Positions 1 to 5,719 of a DNA stretch of 10,475 nucleotides are shown piece by piece. Each line of letters starts with the position of its first letter. Position 1 is the first letter of the stretch. The notes beneath the pieces were generated by a model. It did not search any database. It was not told where the DNA came from and worked only from the letters and a program-made list of their open reading frames with translations. The DNA is from Candidatus Omnitrophota bacterium (GTDB lineage: Bacteria; NPL-UPA2; BS750m-G34), in the NCBI GenBank assembly GCA_016783345.1, contig JADHWT010000038.1:1-10475 (forward strand), given 5' to 3'. Made by a program: the position numbers and the translations under genes.

Positions 1-344
1 CCTCATCTAAGACCTGCTCAGTATGCGGTGCAATCAGACTGGACCTTGAGCTTTCAGAGCGGACCTTCACCTGCGGTATCTGCGGCCTTATCATAGACAG
101 AGACAAAAACGCCGCCAGAAACCTTGCCTATCTGTCGCCATACCAGATAGCCTGGAGTGAGGATTCATTCACTCTAAAACATAACAATTTCTTAACTAAC
201 ACTACCGGAAGTTCTTCGGGAAGTTACGCCTGTGGAGACACCTCTGGCGGCGGAACGTCCCGACCTATGTCGGGACGGCCTACGAGTCATGTGTCGAAGA
301 AGCAGGAAACAGATACCAAATATTCCCCTGGAATATTTGGGTAG
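1..344 (+). CDS. tnpB: TnpB (IS200/IS605 family RNA-guided nuclease), C-terminal part only
   Basis: Read in the frame starting at base 3, this open frame enters from outside the window and stops at TAG 342-344. It shows the TnpB zinc ribbon (CSVC about residues 5-8, CGIC about 23-26) followed by the RuvC-III signature DRDKNAARN, which carries the last catalytic aspartate. A low-complexity Gly/Ser/Thr-rich tail follows. TnpB proteins are omega-RNA-guided DNA nucleases carried by IS200/IS605 and IS607 elements. The tail overlaps the structured right-end block at 203-358, as expected because the guide RNA scaffold comes from the tnpB 3' end. The element lies to the left and its end abuts a group II intron reverse transcriptase. 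The family call is firm; whether the full gene is intact cannot be seen. Confidence 0.9.
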   Translation, partial: SSKTCSVCGAIRLDLELSERTFTCGICGLIIDRDKNAARNLAYLSPYQIAWSEDSFTLKHNNFLTNTTGSSSGSYACGDTSGGGTSRPMSGRPTSHVSKKQETDTKYSPGIFG

Positions 345-358
345 ATTCTGTGGAACGG
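203..358 (+). ncRNA. Right end / omega-RNA-like scaffold of the tnpB element, copy 1
   Basis: This 156-bp block overlaps the tnpB tail and is repeated in inverted orientation at 10265-10412. By eye there are about nine substitutions outside one diverged hairpin. It contains CCTGTGGAG (about 225-233) and GAAGCAGGAAAC (about 299-310), words also found in the remnant at 2822-2868. There are two strong hairpins: 257-276 (8-bp stem GTCCCGAC/GTCGGGAC, loop CTAT) and 318-338 (9-bp stem AAATATTCC/GGAATATTT, loop CCT). The second sits near the element end, as right-end hairpins recognised by Y1 transposases do. In this family the transcript from such a block is the guide RNA scaffold, with the guide read from flanking DNA just beyond the end. 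RNA function here is inferred from family knowledge. Confidence 0.65.
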
Positions 359-1187
359 CTTATTCGATAACCTCGACCATATACTACTCATGAAAGCCGT
401 GCGAAAGCACACCGATTCCAAGTGGATACTTCTTTACATTGAGCGGTGGCTCAAGGCCCCCGCCCGTTTACAAGACGGTACACTTAAAAATCGGGATAAA
501 GGAACACCGCAAAGGGGAGTGGTTAGCCCATTACTAGCTAATCTATTCCTGCATTACGCCTTTGATGAGTGGATGAGGAATAATTACCCTCAGATACCGT
601 TCGAGCGTTATGCCGATGATATCCTCGTGCATTGTCGGACAGAAGAGAGAGCTGTCATGCTCATGTCGGCCATTGAGGCAAGGCTTGCCGGCTGCAAGCT
701 AGAACTAAGCCTTACAAAGACGAAGATTGTCTATTGCAAGGATAGTGACAGACTTGGGAGCTACCCTAACGAGAAATTTGACTTTCTGGGTTATACCTTT
801 CGTGCCCGGGATTCAAGAGACCGTTTAGGTAGGAAGTGTATCAACTTTGCTCCCGCAGTCAGCAATGAATCTGCCAAGAGGATGCGCCGAGTCATGCGCA
901 AATGGCGGCTGCATCTTCGCAGCGATAAATCTCTTCTGGGCCTCTCAATAAGGATAAATCCCGTCTTGAGAGGATGGATTAACTATTACGGTAAGTATCA
1001 CAAGTCTCAGCTTTATCCTACGTTTAACCGCCTGAACCAAACGCTCCTGCGTTGGGTTATGCGGAAATACAAGAGGTTTAATAAACGTCACCAGAGCAGG
1101 GCATGGTATTGGTTGGGCAGGATTGCCAAGCAAAACCCTGACCTCTTCGCTCACCGGTGGATTATTAGACCGGCGGCCGGACGATAA
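357..1187 (+). pseudogene. ltrA: Group II intron reverse transcriptase/maturase, 5'-truncated
   Basis: The frame runs from GLFDNLDH at 357 through ATG 390 to TAA 1185-1187. The catalytic motif YADD is at 609-620, preceded by the RT block QRGVVSPLLANLFLHYAFDEW and followed by KFDFLGYTF and the maturase (domain X) region with RGWINYYGKYHKSQLYP. No HNH endonuclease domain follows. Full proteins of this class have roughly 400 or more residues, so about the first 140-150, including the early RT blocks, are missing. GLFDN corresponds to the usual GFFDN block, so homology begins exactly where the tnpB element ends at 358. An IS605-type insertion or recombination therefore cut the intron gene. ATG 390 lies inside a conserved RT block and is not a native start. 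The protein would normally splice and mobilise the intron by target-primed reverse transcription; this copy should be inactive. Confidence 0.9.
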
Positions 1188-1261
1188 GAGCCGTATGAGC
1201 CGAGAGGTTCACGTACGGTTCCGTGAGAACCCGGAGGTGAAATTCCCCCGGGCGATTCGAT
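1188..1261 (+). ncRNA. Group II intron domains V and VI (intron 3' end)
   Basis: Domain V occupies 1188-1221, 34 nt directly after the maturase stop. GAGCCGTA pairs with TACGGTTC around the AGC triad, there is a small CG-type bulge, and an upper stem TGAGCC/GGTTCA is capped by a GAGA (GNRA) tetraloop. This is a textbook catalytic hairpin. Domain VI follows, with CCCGGAGG pairing to CCCCCGGG (one mismatch) at about 1230-1252. By comparison with related bacterial introns the 3' splice site should be after GATTCGAT, at about 1261, an AY ending. Domains I-IV would lie left of the tnpB element, outside the window, so self-splicing from this copy is unlikely. Confidence 0.85.
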
Positions 1262-1432
1262 ATTTGCAGTGTTTTTGATGGTTCGAGCATGCCTCGAAGC
1301 GCAATCTATCTCTGCAACTTCTATCTCTAATATCGCCAAAAGTCTAAAATCAACCCTGTGATTCGCGACATATATACAGCTAAAATACTGAGATTAAACT
1401 GTCCTATACCCCCACCCCCCGAGCCACTCGCT

Positions 1433-1464
1433 GAAAAGCCCATCGATTTTTTTATGGGCTTTTC
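1433..1464. terminator. Bidirectional terminator-like hairpin
   Basis: GAAAAGCCCAT (1433-1443) and ATGGGCTTTTC (1454-1464) form a perfect 11-bp inverted repeat around a T-rich 10-nt loop. The A-tract on one side and T-tract on the other, flanking a GC-containing core, fit an intrinsic terminator usable from either direction. It lies between the intron and the convergent membrane-protein gene, where a bidirectional terminator makes sense. Confidence 0.6.
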
Positions 1465-1487
1465 CAATTGTGGCGGCCTAACTGAGA

Positions 1488-1511
1488 ACCTCGTGCTGTC
1501 AGGCACCAGGT
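1488..1511. repeat. Small interrupted inverted repeat
   Basis: ACCT-C-GTGC pairs with GCAC-C-AGGT across a 6-nt loop. It has no T-run, so it is not a clear terminator. It lies 60 bases beyond the stop of the minus-strand membrane gene. Its function is unknown. Confidence 0.35.
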
Positions 1512-1570
1512 TGAGCGACTGATTTAATTTATGACCACCTGTTATAAGCTATCCAGATGTGACCTACGGC

Positions 1571-2263
1571 TTACTTCGATATTTTTTGTGTCGGTAGTAA
1601 ATAGAATATACCCATCAATAAGATAATCGTGATCGGCTGATAGTTATTCTTGCTAATTGCCCAGGCAAGAAGACATAAAAAAGGCATGGCAAGAACCATT
1701 ATATGGATTCTAATGATCTCACCGGATCGAAAGGGCAGAAACATTAATTGCCAAGCAGTCCCTTTAAGAAAAAGATTAACATCGGCTATCAAGAGTCCTA
1801 TAATCATCGGCCAGAACTTTGTCACCAAATACATAACCGGGCTGAAAAAATCTGAGTTGATGAAGCCGTTCCTGCCAAAAAATGAATGCGGTTCCATCTC
1901 GGCAAATAGCGAAAGAAATAGTCCATAAAATCCAAATAGATAACTGTAAAGATGAAATATGATCCAGGCGGCTGCTATTACGACCAGGCATATCAAAACC
2001 AGGAAAGCTGTGCTGGAAACATTCTTGAGAGGTGGGATTTTAAATTCAAGTGTTTTTTTCTGAAGCCGGAAGGTTGAAATAATACGAATGGAATCAACAG
2101 CTATACATGCCCAAGAAAAGAAAAGCGCCGCCAACCACATGCTCCAGCAAAACTCCTGAAGCGACCAATGATGAGAAATGGCGTATGCAGTATTGATGCC
2201 AAAGCCGATAAGTCCTGCCAGGGGGGTAATGGATATTTTTGAATTATTACGCATTGGTTTCAT
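1571..2263 (-). CDS. Multi-pass integral membrane protein of unknown function
   Basis: A 230-residue protein with about five or six hydrophobic segments: residues about 13-30, 36-60, 86-112, 113-125, 142-167, 185-205 and 208-224. Short charged stretches between them include RIISTFRLQKKTLEF. The C-terminal RSGEIIRIHIMVLAMPF and the FHLYSYLFGFYGLFLSLFAE stretch loosely recall DUF6498-type membrane proteins; that is only a memory-based resemblance. No catalytic motif is visible. Two starts are possible, ATG 2263 and ATG 2254, and neither has a clear Shine-Dalgarno sequence. The gene stands alone, with mobile DNA on both sides, so context gives no role. It has no frameshifts or internal stops and is probably a real gene. 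Confidence 0.65.
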   Translation of the reverse strand: MKPMRNNSKISITPLAGLIGFGINTAYAISHHWSLQEFCWSMWLAALFFSWACIAVDSIRIISTFRLQKKTLEFKIPPLKNVSSTAFLVLICLVVIAAAWIIFHLYSYLFGFYGLFLSLFAEMEPHSFFGRNGFINSDFFSPVMYLVTKFWPMIIGLLIADVNLFLKGTAWQLMFLPFRSGEIIRIHIMVLAMPFLCLLAWAISKNNYQPITIILLMGIFYLLPTQKISK

Positions 2264-2617
2264 ATTGGTTGCATAATAGCATTATACCCGTTTAATAACT
2301 TTGGTTGCAACAATTATTTTAAACTCCGGCCGTAGTTAAAACACCAGCAGCTAAGCTCCTCCAAAAAGTTGCGAAAATCGTCACTTCCGCGGAGCCATTC
2401 GACCAGTTACTTTGTAGAGGACTCGAACCTTGTGCCGAGGGCACAACGGTTGAGCGGCCGAGGACGAAATGTCCGAGGAAGTGCCGAGCCCAACTGGGCG
2501 AGGCCGAGCGAGTGGCCGACCGGAGCTTGAGCTTTGCGAAGACGGAGGCGCCGAGTCCTCCGGGGGGAGCCATTTCTTATCAAGCCTGTCAAGGGAATTT
2601 TAATATTCCCCAGTTAC
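2264..2617. other. Gene-free interval holding a GC-rich structured repeat
   Basis: No credible coding frame here: the open frames on both strands are low-complexity Arg/Gly/Ser shadows of GC-rich palindromes. The left part (2264-2390) is ordinary AT-rich sequence. The right part is the hairpin cluster 2391-2574, followed by a short stretch leading to the mini-element at 2618. Confidence 0.5.
2391..2574. repeat. GC-rich multi-hairpin element bracketed by GGAGCCATT direct repeats
   Basis: GGAGCCATT occurs at 2391-2399 and again at 2566-2574. Inside these lies an inverted pair GAGGACTCG (2417-2425) / CGAGTCCTC (2552-2560). Between them is a run of short perfect hairpins: TTGTGCC/GGCACAA (2430-2446), GGAC/GTCC (2462-2474), GCCC/GGGC (2488-2499) and GGCC/GGCC (2502-2517). 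On the minus strand, GGTTCGAGTCC (about 2420-2430) matches a tRNA T-arm. GAGTCCTCC followed by GGAGCCA on the plus strand resembles a tRNA 3' end, and a similar word occurs at 6513-6536. Base composition differs sharply from the flanks. Possible identities are a tRNA-derived repeat, a mobile palindromic element, or a degenerate attachment site. I cannot choose among them. Confidence 0.5.
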
Positions 2618-2916
2618 CAAAAGCGCCGTAAAGCCCCTGCATTTATGCATGGGGATATAAGGCACTGCTTTTTTAAAAAATCCTTGATATCCAATCCGTA
2701 TCCTGCTATCATATCCATAGGTTCTTTGAAAGGATATGGGGTTGTACATAAAGCCTATTGTATGTAAAATCCTATTCACACACAAACAACTCTTCTAGGG
2801 TGGGACACATCCGATGTCAAGCCTGTGGAGTGGAGGCGTTGGTCTCCACAGCGAAGCAGGAAACCCAATCCGCAAGGATGGGGAATCCCCCGCATTTATG
2901 CGTGGGGAGCTGTCAA
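2618..2916 (+). mobile_element. Non-autonomous IS608-like (IS200/IS605) mini-element with omega-RNA-like right end
   Basis: Two imperfect palindromes with the same core GCATTTATGC lie at 2634-2654 (left) and 2887-2907 (right), each flanked by CCCC/GGGG arms, like paired left- and right-end hairpins of Y1-transposase elements. TTAC at 2614-2617 sits just outside the left end and TCAA at 2913-2916 forms the right end. These are the cleavage tetranucleotides known for IS608. Near the right end is a tnpB tail frame (GWDTSDVKPVEW..., about 2798-2916) with the scaffold words CCTGTGGAG and GAAGCAGGAAAC. There is no Y1 transposase, and no TnpB catalytic domain remains between the ends. Predicted length is 299 bp. 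It could move only by transposase supplied from elsewhere. Confidence 0.6.
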
Positions 2917-2963
2917 GTGGTCTACCTCTAGTTTTTTTGGCTTTTAATGGATGTAGTTTATTG

Positions 2964-3180
2964 TCATCTATTGTGTATATGATGAAGCAGCCTATCCAGT
3001 ATAGCCGAGGCTATGACTTTATCTCCGAATATCTCTGCCCAGTCCCTGAATCCCTTATTCGAGGTGATAATTAACGAGTGCCTTTCGTAATGATAGCTCA
3101 CACAGTGGAAGAAGAGGTTACTCTCTTCCCGGCCTAAAGGCAGGTACCCCAACTCATCAATTATTACTACAGGGTTCCTA
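2964..3180 (-). pseudogene. istB: IstB-like ATPase (IS21-family helper), C-terminal half fragment
   Basis: The minus-strand frame reads RNPVVIIDELGYLPLGREESNLFF..., with the Walker B motif VVIIDELGYLPL and the downstream block SLIITSNKGFRDWAEIFGD...ASAILDRLLHH. These are diagnostic of IstB/DnaC-like AAA+ ATPases that help IS21 transposases. The Walker A half is absent here; a piece from just after Walker A lies at 3490-3554. The normal C-terminus after LLHH is replaced by HIHNR and a stop, so the 3' end is lost too. A start can be read upstream, but the residues before about 3180 belong to the neighbouring transposase fragment in another frame. Not functional. Confidence 0.85.
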
Positions 3181-3184
3181 ACTG

Positions 3185-3477
3185 TTAAAAAAAGGGGTTG
3201 GTCAACACATAGTTCCCCCCTAGGGCACAAGTATTAATAGCTATATCAAGATCGATAGGAGGAAGCATTAATGCTTCCTTTTTTAAATTAGGTACTTTCT
3301 CTGCAGCAAGCTGCCAGGGAGATTTACCCTCTTTATACATATTAGGCCTCTCAAAATTAAAGAAGAGAAGGTAACTATAAGACTTCTCAAAAAAGTCTAC
3401 CCTATCTTTAAATGTTTCTAATTCAAAGAATTCCTGCTCTATAATGTTATGTACAGTCTCTACATCACCTTGTAACT
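3185..3477 (-). pseudogene. DDE-type integrase/transposase, C-terminal fragment
   Basis: The minus frame runs from about 3477 to TAA 3185-3187. It reads LQGDVETVHNIIEQEFFELETF, then SYSYLLFFNFERPN, KSPWQLA, LPPIDLD and GGNYVLTNPFF. GDVETVHxxIExEFF is the region around the catalytic glutamate of retroviral-type integrase cores, and the FNFERPN...KSPWQL block is typical of the end of such transposases. About 97 residues remain. It has no start codon at its beginning and sits between two pieces of istB, so it is a leftover from an insertion into that gene, or from a recombination there. The exact IS family is uncertain. Confidence 0.7.
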
Positions 3478-3489
3478 TGTACGCCCTTG

Positions 3490-3554
3490 AAGGTATCCAT
3501 AGTCAAGAAGTATGGCCGGATTCCCTTGGAACACGCCTTTATGCCCAGGGCAAT
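3490..3554 (-). pseudogene. istB: IstB-like ATPase, fragment just after Walker A
   Basis: The minus frame from 3554 reads IALGIKACSKGIRPYFLTMDT, which matches the IstB segment immediately after the Walker A lysine (typically GKTHLA-IALG.KAC.KG...FTTMD). The IS3-family element begins three bases upstream (3557), so the P-loop itself has been cut off. No N-terminal IstB sequence is found on the other side of the IS3 element. With 2964-3180 this accounts for two of three parts of one gene. Confidence 0.7.
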
Positions 3555-3574
3555 GGTGTAATGACCCCCATTAG

Positions 3575-4378
3575 TCAAGCAATTTTTAAGGTAGAGCTTA
3601 GCTCTTTGTCATGCCTATTGGCAGACAGGTTAATATAGCTGTTATGATACTGTTCTGGCGTCATATTACCAAGCGACTGATGCGGATAATAATCAGTATT
3701 GTAATTATCGATCCATTTATTCAGGGCTGCTTCAAAATCGAACGGATTATCCCAGTCATAACACCATACAATGTCTTCTTTGATGGTACGCATCACTCTT
3801 TTGGTATCTGAATTGCCTTTAGGGTTTGACCATGTGGTAAATATCTGCTTTATGCCCAAGAGTGAACAGTTCATCATGAAGCGCTGAGATGTAGGCTGGC
3901 AGCCGTTATCTGAGATTAGGAATAGCCGCTCTTTGATCTCGTCTTTGATGCCACCAGGGAAGCGGGTATTGACTGCCATTGCTAGGGCGCTCAGCCAATC
4001 ATCAGTCTTTGACTGAAGCCCAAGTGAATAACCGACGATCTCCTTGGTATACCAGTCAAGGACTACGGTAAGGTATAGCCAGCCCCAAGTAGCCATGCGG
4101 ATCTTGGTCATATCGATACCCCAGAAGTGATTAGGGTATTCAGCATGAGGTTTCGGGCGCATAGGGCCGCGTTTAGCCTTAAGCCGGACATCTTTTGTAA
4201 CCAGCATGCCATGCTCTTTCATAAGCCTGTATACGCGCTTCTTATTGACAGAGTAATGCCCTGGCGGTATTCATATACGCCTATAGCCCCAGAGAGGGTG
4301 ATCGATCTTAATAGATTTTATCTTAGCAAGGACATGTTCATTACGGTCTATAACAGATAGTGACTTTGATCTCTTCAT
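3575..4378 (-). pseudogene. IS3-family transposase OrfB (DDE), broken
   Basis: OrfB is reached from orfA by -1 slippage near 4392-4399; its own ATG 4378 overlaps the orfA stop (ATGA). The N-terminal part reads HPLWGYRRI and then meets TGA at 4271-4273, where relatives have a tryptophan. The spacing to NKKRVYRLMKEHG is 2-3 residues short of what I expect, so a small deletion is likely as well. After that the frame is open for about 230 residues. The core shows GIDMTKI (first Asp) and LISDNGCQPTS (second Asp). The third motif reads NPKGNSDTKRVMRTIKED, where relatives have DTER; the catalytic Glu position appears to be Lys. The C-terminal W-I-YN-DYYPHQSLGNMTPEQY is typical. The product should be catalytically dead. 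Confidence 0.85.
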
Positions 4379-4650
4379 AACTCGTATTCGCTTTTTTTTA
4401 ACTCGACAGTGAGGCCGCCAATGATATGCTTAAGCTTTTGGACCTCACTCTCAAGATGCTGCTCTTTTTTAGTAATATTCTTAGATTCAAAGGCCTGGTG
4501 GCCGAACTTTAAGAGATGGTCCCGCCACTGGTAATACTGTGTCTGGGATATCTGGTATTTGCTGCAGAGCTTGGCTATCTCAATCTGGCCGCTTAAGCCC
4601 TCAAGCACAATACGCAGCTTTTCGCTGCTTGACCATTTACGTCGTTTCAT
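4375..4650 (-). CDS. IS3-family transposase OrfA (helix-turn-helix)
   Basis: A 91-residue protein, MKRRKWSSSEKLRIVLEGL..., with the IS3 OrfA helix-turn-helix in the first ~55 residues (IEIAKLCSKYQISQTQYYQWRDHLLKFG). A leucine/lysine heptad-like C-terminal helix (residues about 60-88) probably forms the OrfA/OrfAB multimerisation coiled coil. Start ATG 4650 is preceded by AAAGGAG eight bases upstream. It binds the terminal repeats and is fused to OrfB by frameshifting. It looks intact, but its partner is not. Confidence 0.85.
   Translation of the reverse strand: MKRRKWSSSEKLRIVLEGLSGQIEIAKLCSKYQISQTQYYQWRDHLLKFGHQAFESKNITKKEQHLESEVQKLKHIIGGLTVELKKSEYEL
4392..4399 (-). promoter_or_regulatory. 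Programmed -1 frameshift slippery run (A8)
   Basis: On the minus strand, eight A residues sit in orfA codons TTA-AAA-AAA-AGC, giving an A-AAA-AAA slippery heptamer. A -1 slip moves into the orfB frame (KRIRVMKRSK...), the normal way IS3 elements make OrfAB. No downstream stimulatory structure was confirmed. Confidence 0.6.
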
Positions 4651-4740
4651 AGAATAAGCTCCTTTCCGTTAGAGCTATATCCTACCTTTAAACACCTGAT
4701 TTGTTAATAGGGAGCAGTATACTTTTCTTTTGGCAAAATT

Positions 4741-4780
4741 GGCCCTGAGCAAGGCCCCGAAGGGGCCGCGTCGAAGGGCC
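4741..4780. repeat. Nested palindrome directly upstream of the GIY-YIG gene
   Basis: The outer arms are GGCCCT (4741-4746) and AGGGCC (4775-4780). Inside, GGCCCC (4753-4758) and GGGGCC (4762-4767) form a 6-bp hairpin with a GAA loop. The outer sequence resembles a widespread REP-like palindrome of the form CCCTGAGC...GTCGAAGGG, with the inner hairpin apparently inserted into it. It ends 12 bases before the GIY-YIG start codon. Confidence 0.6.
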
Positions 4781-4792
4781 AGAAGGACAGAT

Positions 4793-5071
4793 ATGTGGTA
4801 CGCCTACATTCTCCAGTGTGCCGATGGGTTACTTTACACCGGCAGCACCACAGATATAGATCGACGAGTAAAAGAGCATAATGCCAAAAAAGGCGGCGGA
4901 TGTACCAGAGGCCGCCTTCCTGTAAAGCTGGTCCATAAAGAACCTTACCCAAATCGATCAGAAGCGCAGAAGCGTGAAGCCCAGATCAAAGGCTGGTCCT
5001 GCCAGAAGAAGTTAGCCTTAATATCAAAGAATAAAACAAAACTTAAGCAATTAGCCAAATCTCGGGACTGA
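4793..5071 (+). CDS. GIY-YIG nuclease family protein (UPF0213/YhbQ-like)
   Basis: A 92-residue single-domain GIY-YIG protein. The first strand MWYAYILQCADG and the LLYTG segment give the two-part GIY-YIG signature (YAY-IL ... YTG). R24 or R25 and H29 in RRVKEHN match the catalytic Arg/His helix region, and E in SEAQKREAQIKGW fits the metal-binding glutamate. I chose ATG 4793 because AGAAGGA lies seven bases upstream and the domain begins at once. An earlier ATG (4730) would add only translated palindrome (LALSKAPKGPRRRA). The family are small DNA-binding nicking/nuclease proteins with poorly known roles. This one stands alone next to a REP-like palindrome, suggesting it may process or spread with that repeat; that is inference. 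Confidence 0.85.
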   Translation: MWYAYILQCADGLLYTGSTTDIDRRVKEHNAKKGGGCTRGRLPVKLVHKEPYPNRSEAQKREAQIKGWSCQKKLALISKNKTKLKQLAKSRD

Positions 5072-5254
5072 GTCTATCTCCTTATCTCTGATATGCCCAC
5101 TATTTAATCAATCGCATTTAATCGCTATATCGTCGGGATACATCAAGAATTAAGGACTATTTTTCTGGTAATGAGCAGCGATCAAATGGAAATTTTGAAA
5201 TTACTGGAAAGCGTTATCTCTCTTTATCTCTGACGTATGGGGAAGAGTCGGGGA
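5072..5254. other. Intergenic spacer with inverted-repeat halves
   Basis: No gene is visible. It carries three short words repeated in inverted orientation on the other side of the HEPN/nucleotidyltransferase pair: AATAGTGGGC (complement of 5095-5104; also 6427-6436), GCGATTAAATG (complement of 5115-5125; also 6361-6371), and the 15-mer at 5214-5228. Confidence 0.45.
5214..5228. repeat. Left half of 15-bp inverted repeat flanking the HEPN/MNT pair
   Basis: TTATCTCTCTTTATC here is the exact reverse complement of GATAAAGAGAGATAA at 6401-6415. The two halves bracket the gene pair at 5255-6281 and could be terminal repeats of a small mobile cassette. Confidence 0.5.
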
Positions 5255-5719
5255 TCAGAATTTAAACTTATGTTGAGAGCTTTCTTTTTTAATAATATCT
5301 CGAATGGTCTTGACAAAATTTATTGCGCAGGTAAGCGCATTTTTCGCTTCCGTTTCTGAGATAGAGATACTGACCTCATATGTGAATATATTGCGTTTTC
5401 TTCTCATTTTATCAAAATGCTGCACAAGAGTCTTGTATTTGTCACCAAGAACGACCGAAGCGAAATCAACAACTGTTTTATGTTGATAGCCATCAGACGG
5501 ACGATATCCTTTACATAGCATGAGGGCTCTGCCCGCATGGAGCATAGCTGTATAGGCGATTGTAAAGGCAATCCCTTCATCGATCTTCATATTGGCTTCA
5601 GCAGCTTTAATCTCTTTATGTGAACGGCTGATTATTTTCTCTATCGCTCCAAGATTCCTTTTCTGCTCCTTAATAAGACCCCGTTTTGTATAGTCTTCTA
5701 TAAAATTATCAAAGGTCAT
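5255..5719 (-). CDS. HEPN-domain protein, likely toxin of a HEPN/MNT pair
   Basis: A 154-residue all-helical protein. The layout matches small HEPN proteins: a helical N-terminus with KAAEANMKIDEGIAFTIAYTAMLHAGRALMLCKGYRP, then a helix with KTLVQHFDKMRRKRNIFTYEVS. In HEPN ribonucleases the signature is R-x(4-6)-H; here the site reads R-N-I-F-T-Y, with no His at the expected place, as in some RNxxxY-type relatives. Its start (ATG 5719) overlaps the end of the nucleotidyltransferase gene by 11 bases, implying translational coupling in one leftward operon. Known HEPN/MNT pairs act as toxin-antitoxin systems, the nucleotidyltransferase modifying the HEPN partner. Whether this one retains ribonuclease activity is open, given the altered motif. 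Confidence 0.8.
   Translation of the reverse strand: MTFDNFIEDYTKRGLIKEQKRNLGAIEKIISRSHKEIKAAEANMKIDEGIAFTIAYTAMLHAGRALMLCKGYRPSDGYQHKTVVDFASVVLGDKYKTLVQHFDKMRRKRNIFTYEVSISISETEAKNALTCAINFVKTIRDIIKKESSQHKFKF

Larger units (their letters stand above)
1262..1570. other. Non-coding 3' exon region after the group II intron
   Basis: These ~310 bases contain no convincing gene on either strand. I see only the two inverted repeats annotated separately (1433-1464 and 1488-1511) and a C-rich run (about 1409-1420). The interrupted target of the intron is not recognisable from the 3' exon. Confidence 0.5.
3557..4721 (-). mobile_element. IS3-family insertion sequence, degenerate
   Basis: About 1165 bp, transcribed leftward, with orfA (4375-4650) and orfB (3575-4378). 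Imperfect terminal inverted repeats are visible: 3557-3574 reads TGTAATGACCCCCATTAG, and the complement of 4704-4721 reads TATACTGCTCCCTATTAA. No matching 3-4 bp target duplication is seen (ATGG left, CTTT right). The sequence right of the element is not istB although the sequence left of it is, so one flank has been rearranged since insertion. orfB is damaged, so the copy is probably immobile. Confidence 0.8.

Noticed and set aside
2391..2574. Complete tRNA gene
   Set aside because: T-arm-like and 3'-end-like words are present, but I cannot build a full cloverleaf with D-arm and anticodon arm on either strand.
2319..2592. Minus-strand open frames of 61-84 codons in the GC-rich region
   Set aside because: Arg/Gly/Ser/Ala-rich low-complexity translations of palindromic DNA, overlapping each other in different frames, with no ribosome site or recognisable domain.
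2634..2907. CRISPR-like repeats (two CCCC...GCATTTATGC...GGGG palindromes)
   Set aside because: Only two units, about 230 bases apart with no spacer regularity and no cas genes. Their position relative to TTAC and TCAA fits IS608-type end hairpins better.
2814..3074. Plus-strand open frame of 86 codons (MSSLWSGGVG...)
   Set aside because: Wrong frame relative to the tnpB tail and continuing antisense through the istB fragment; a shadow.
4704..4952. Minus-strand frame over the palindrome and GIY-YIG gene
   Set aside because: Antisense to a clear GIY-YIG domain; Trp/Cys-rich nonsense translation.
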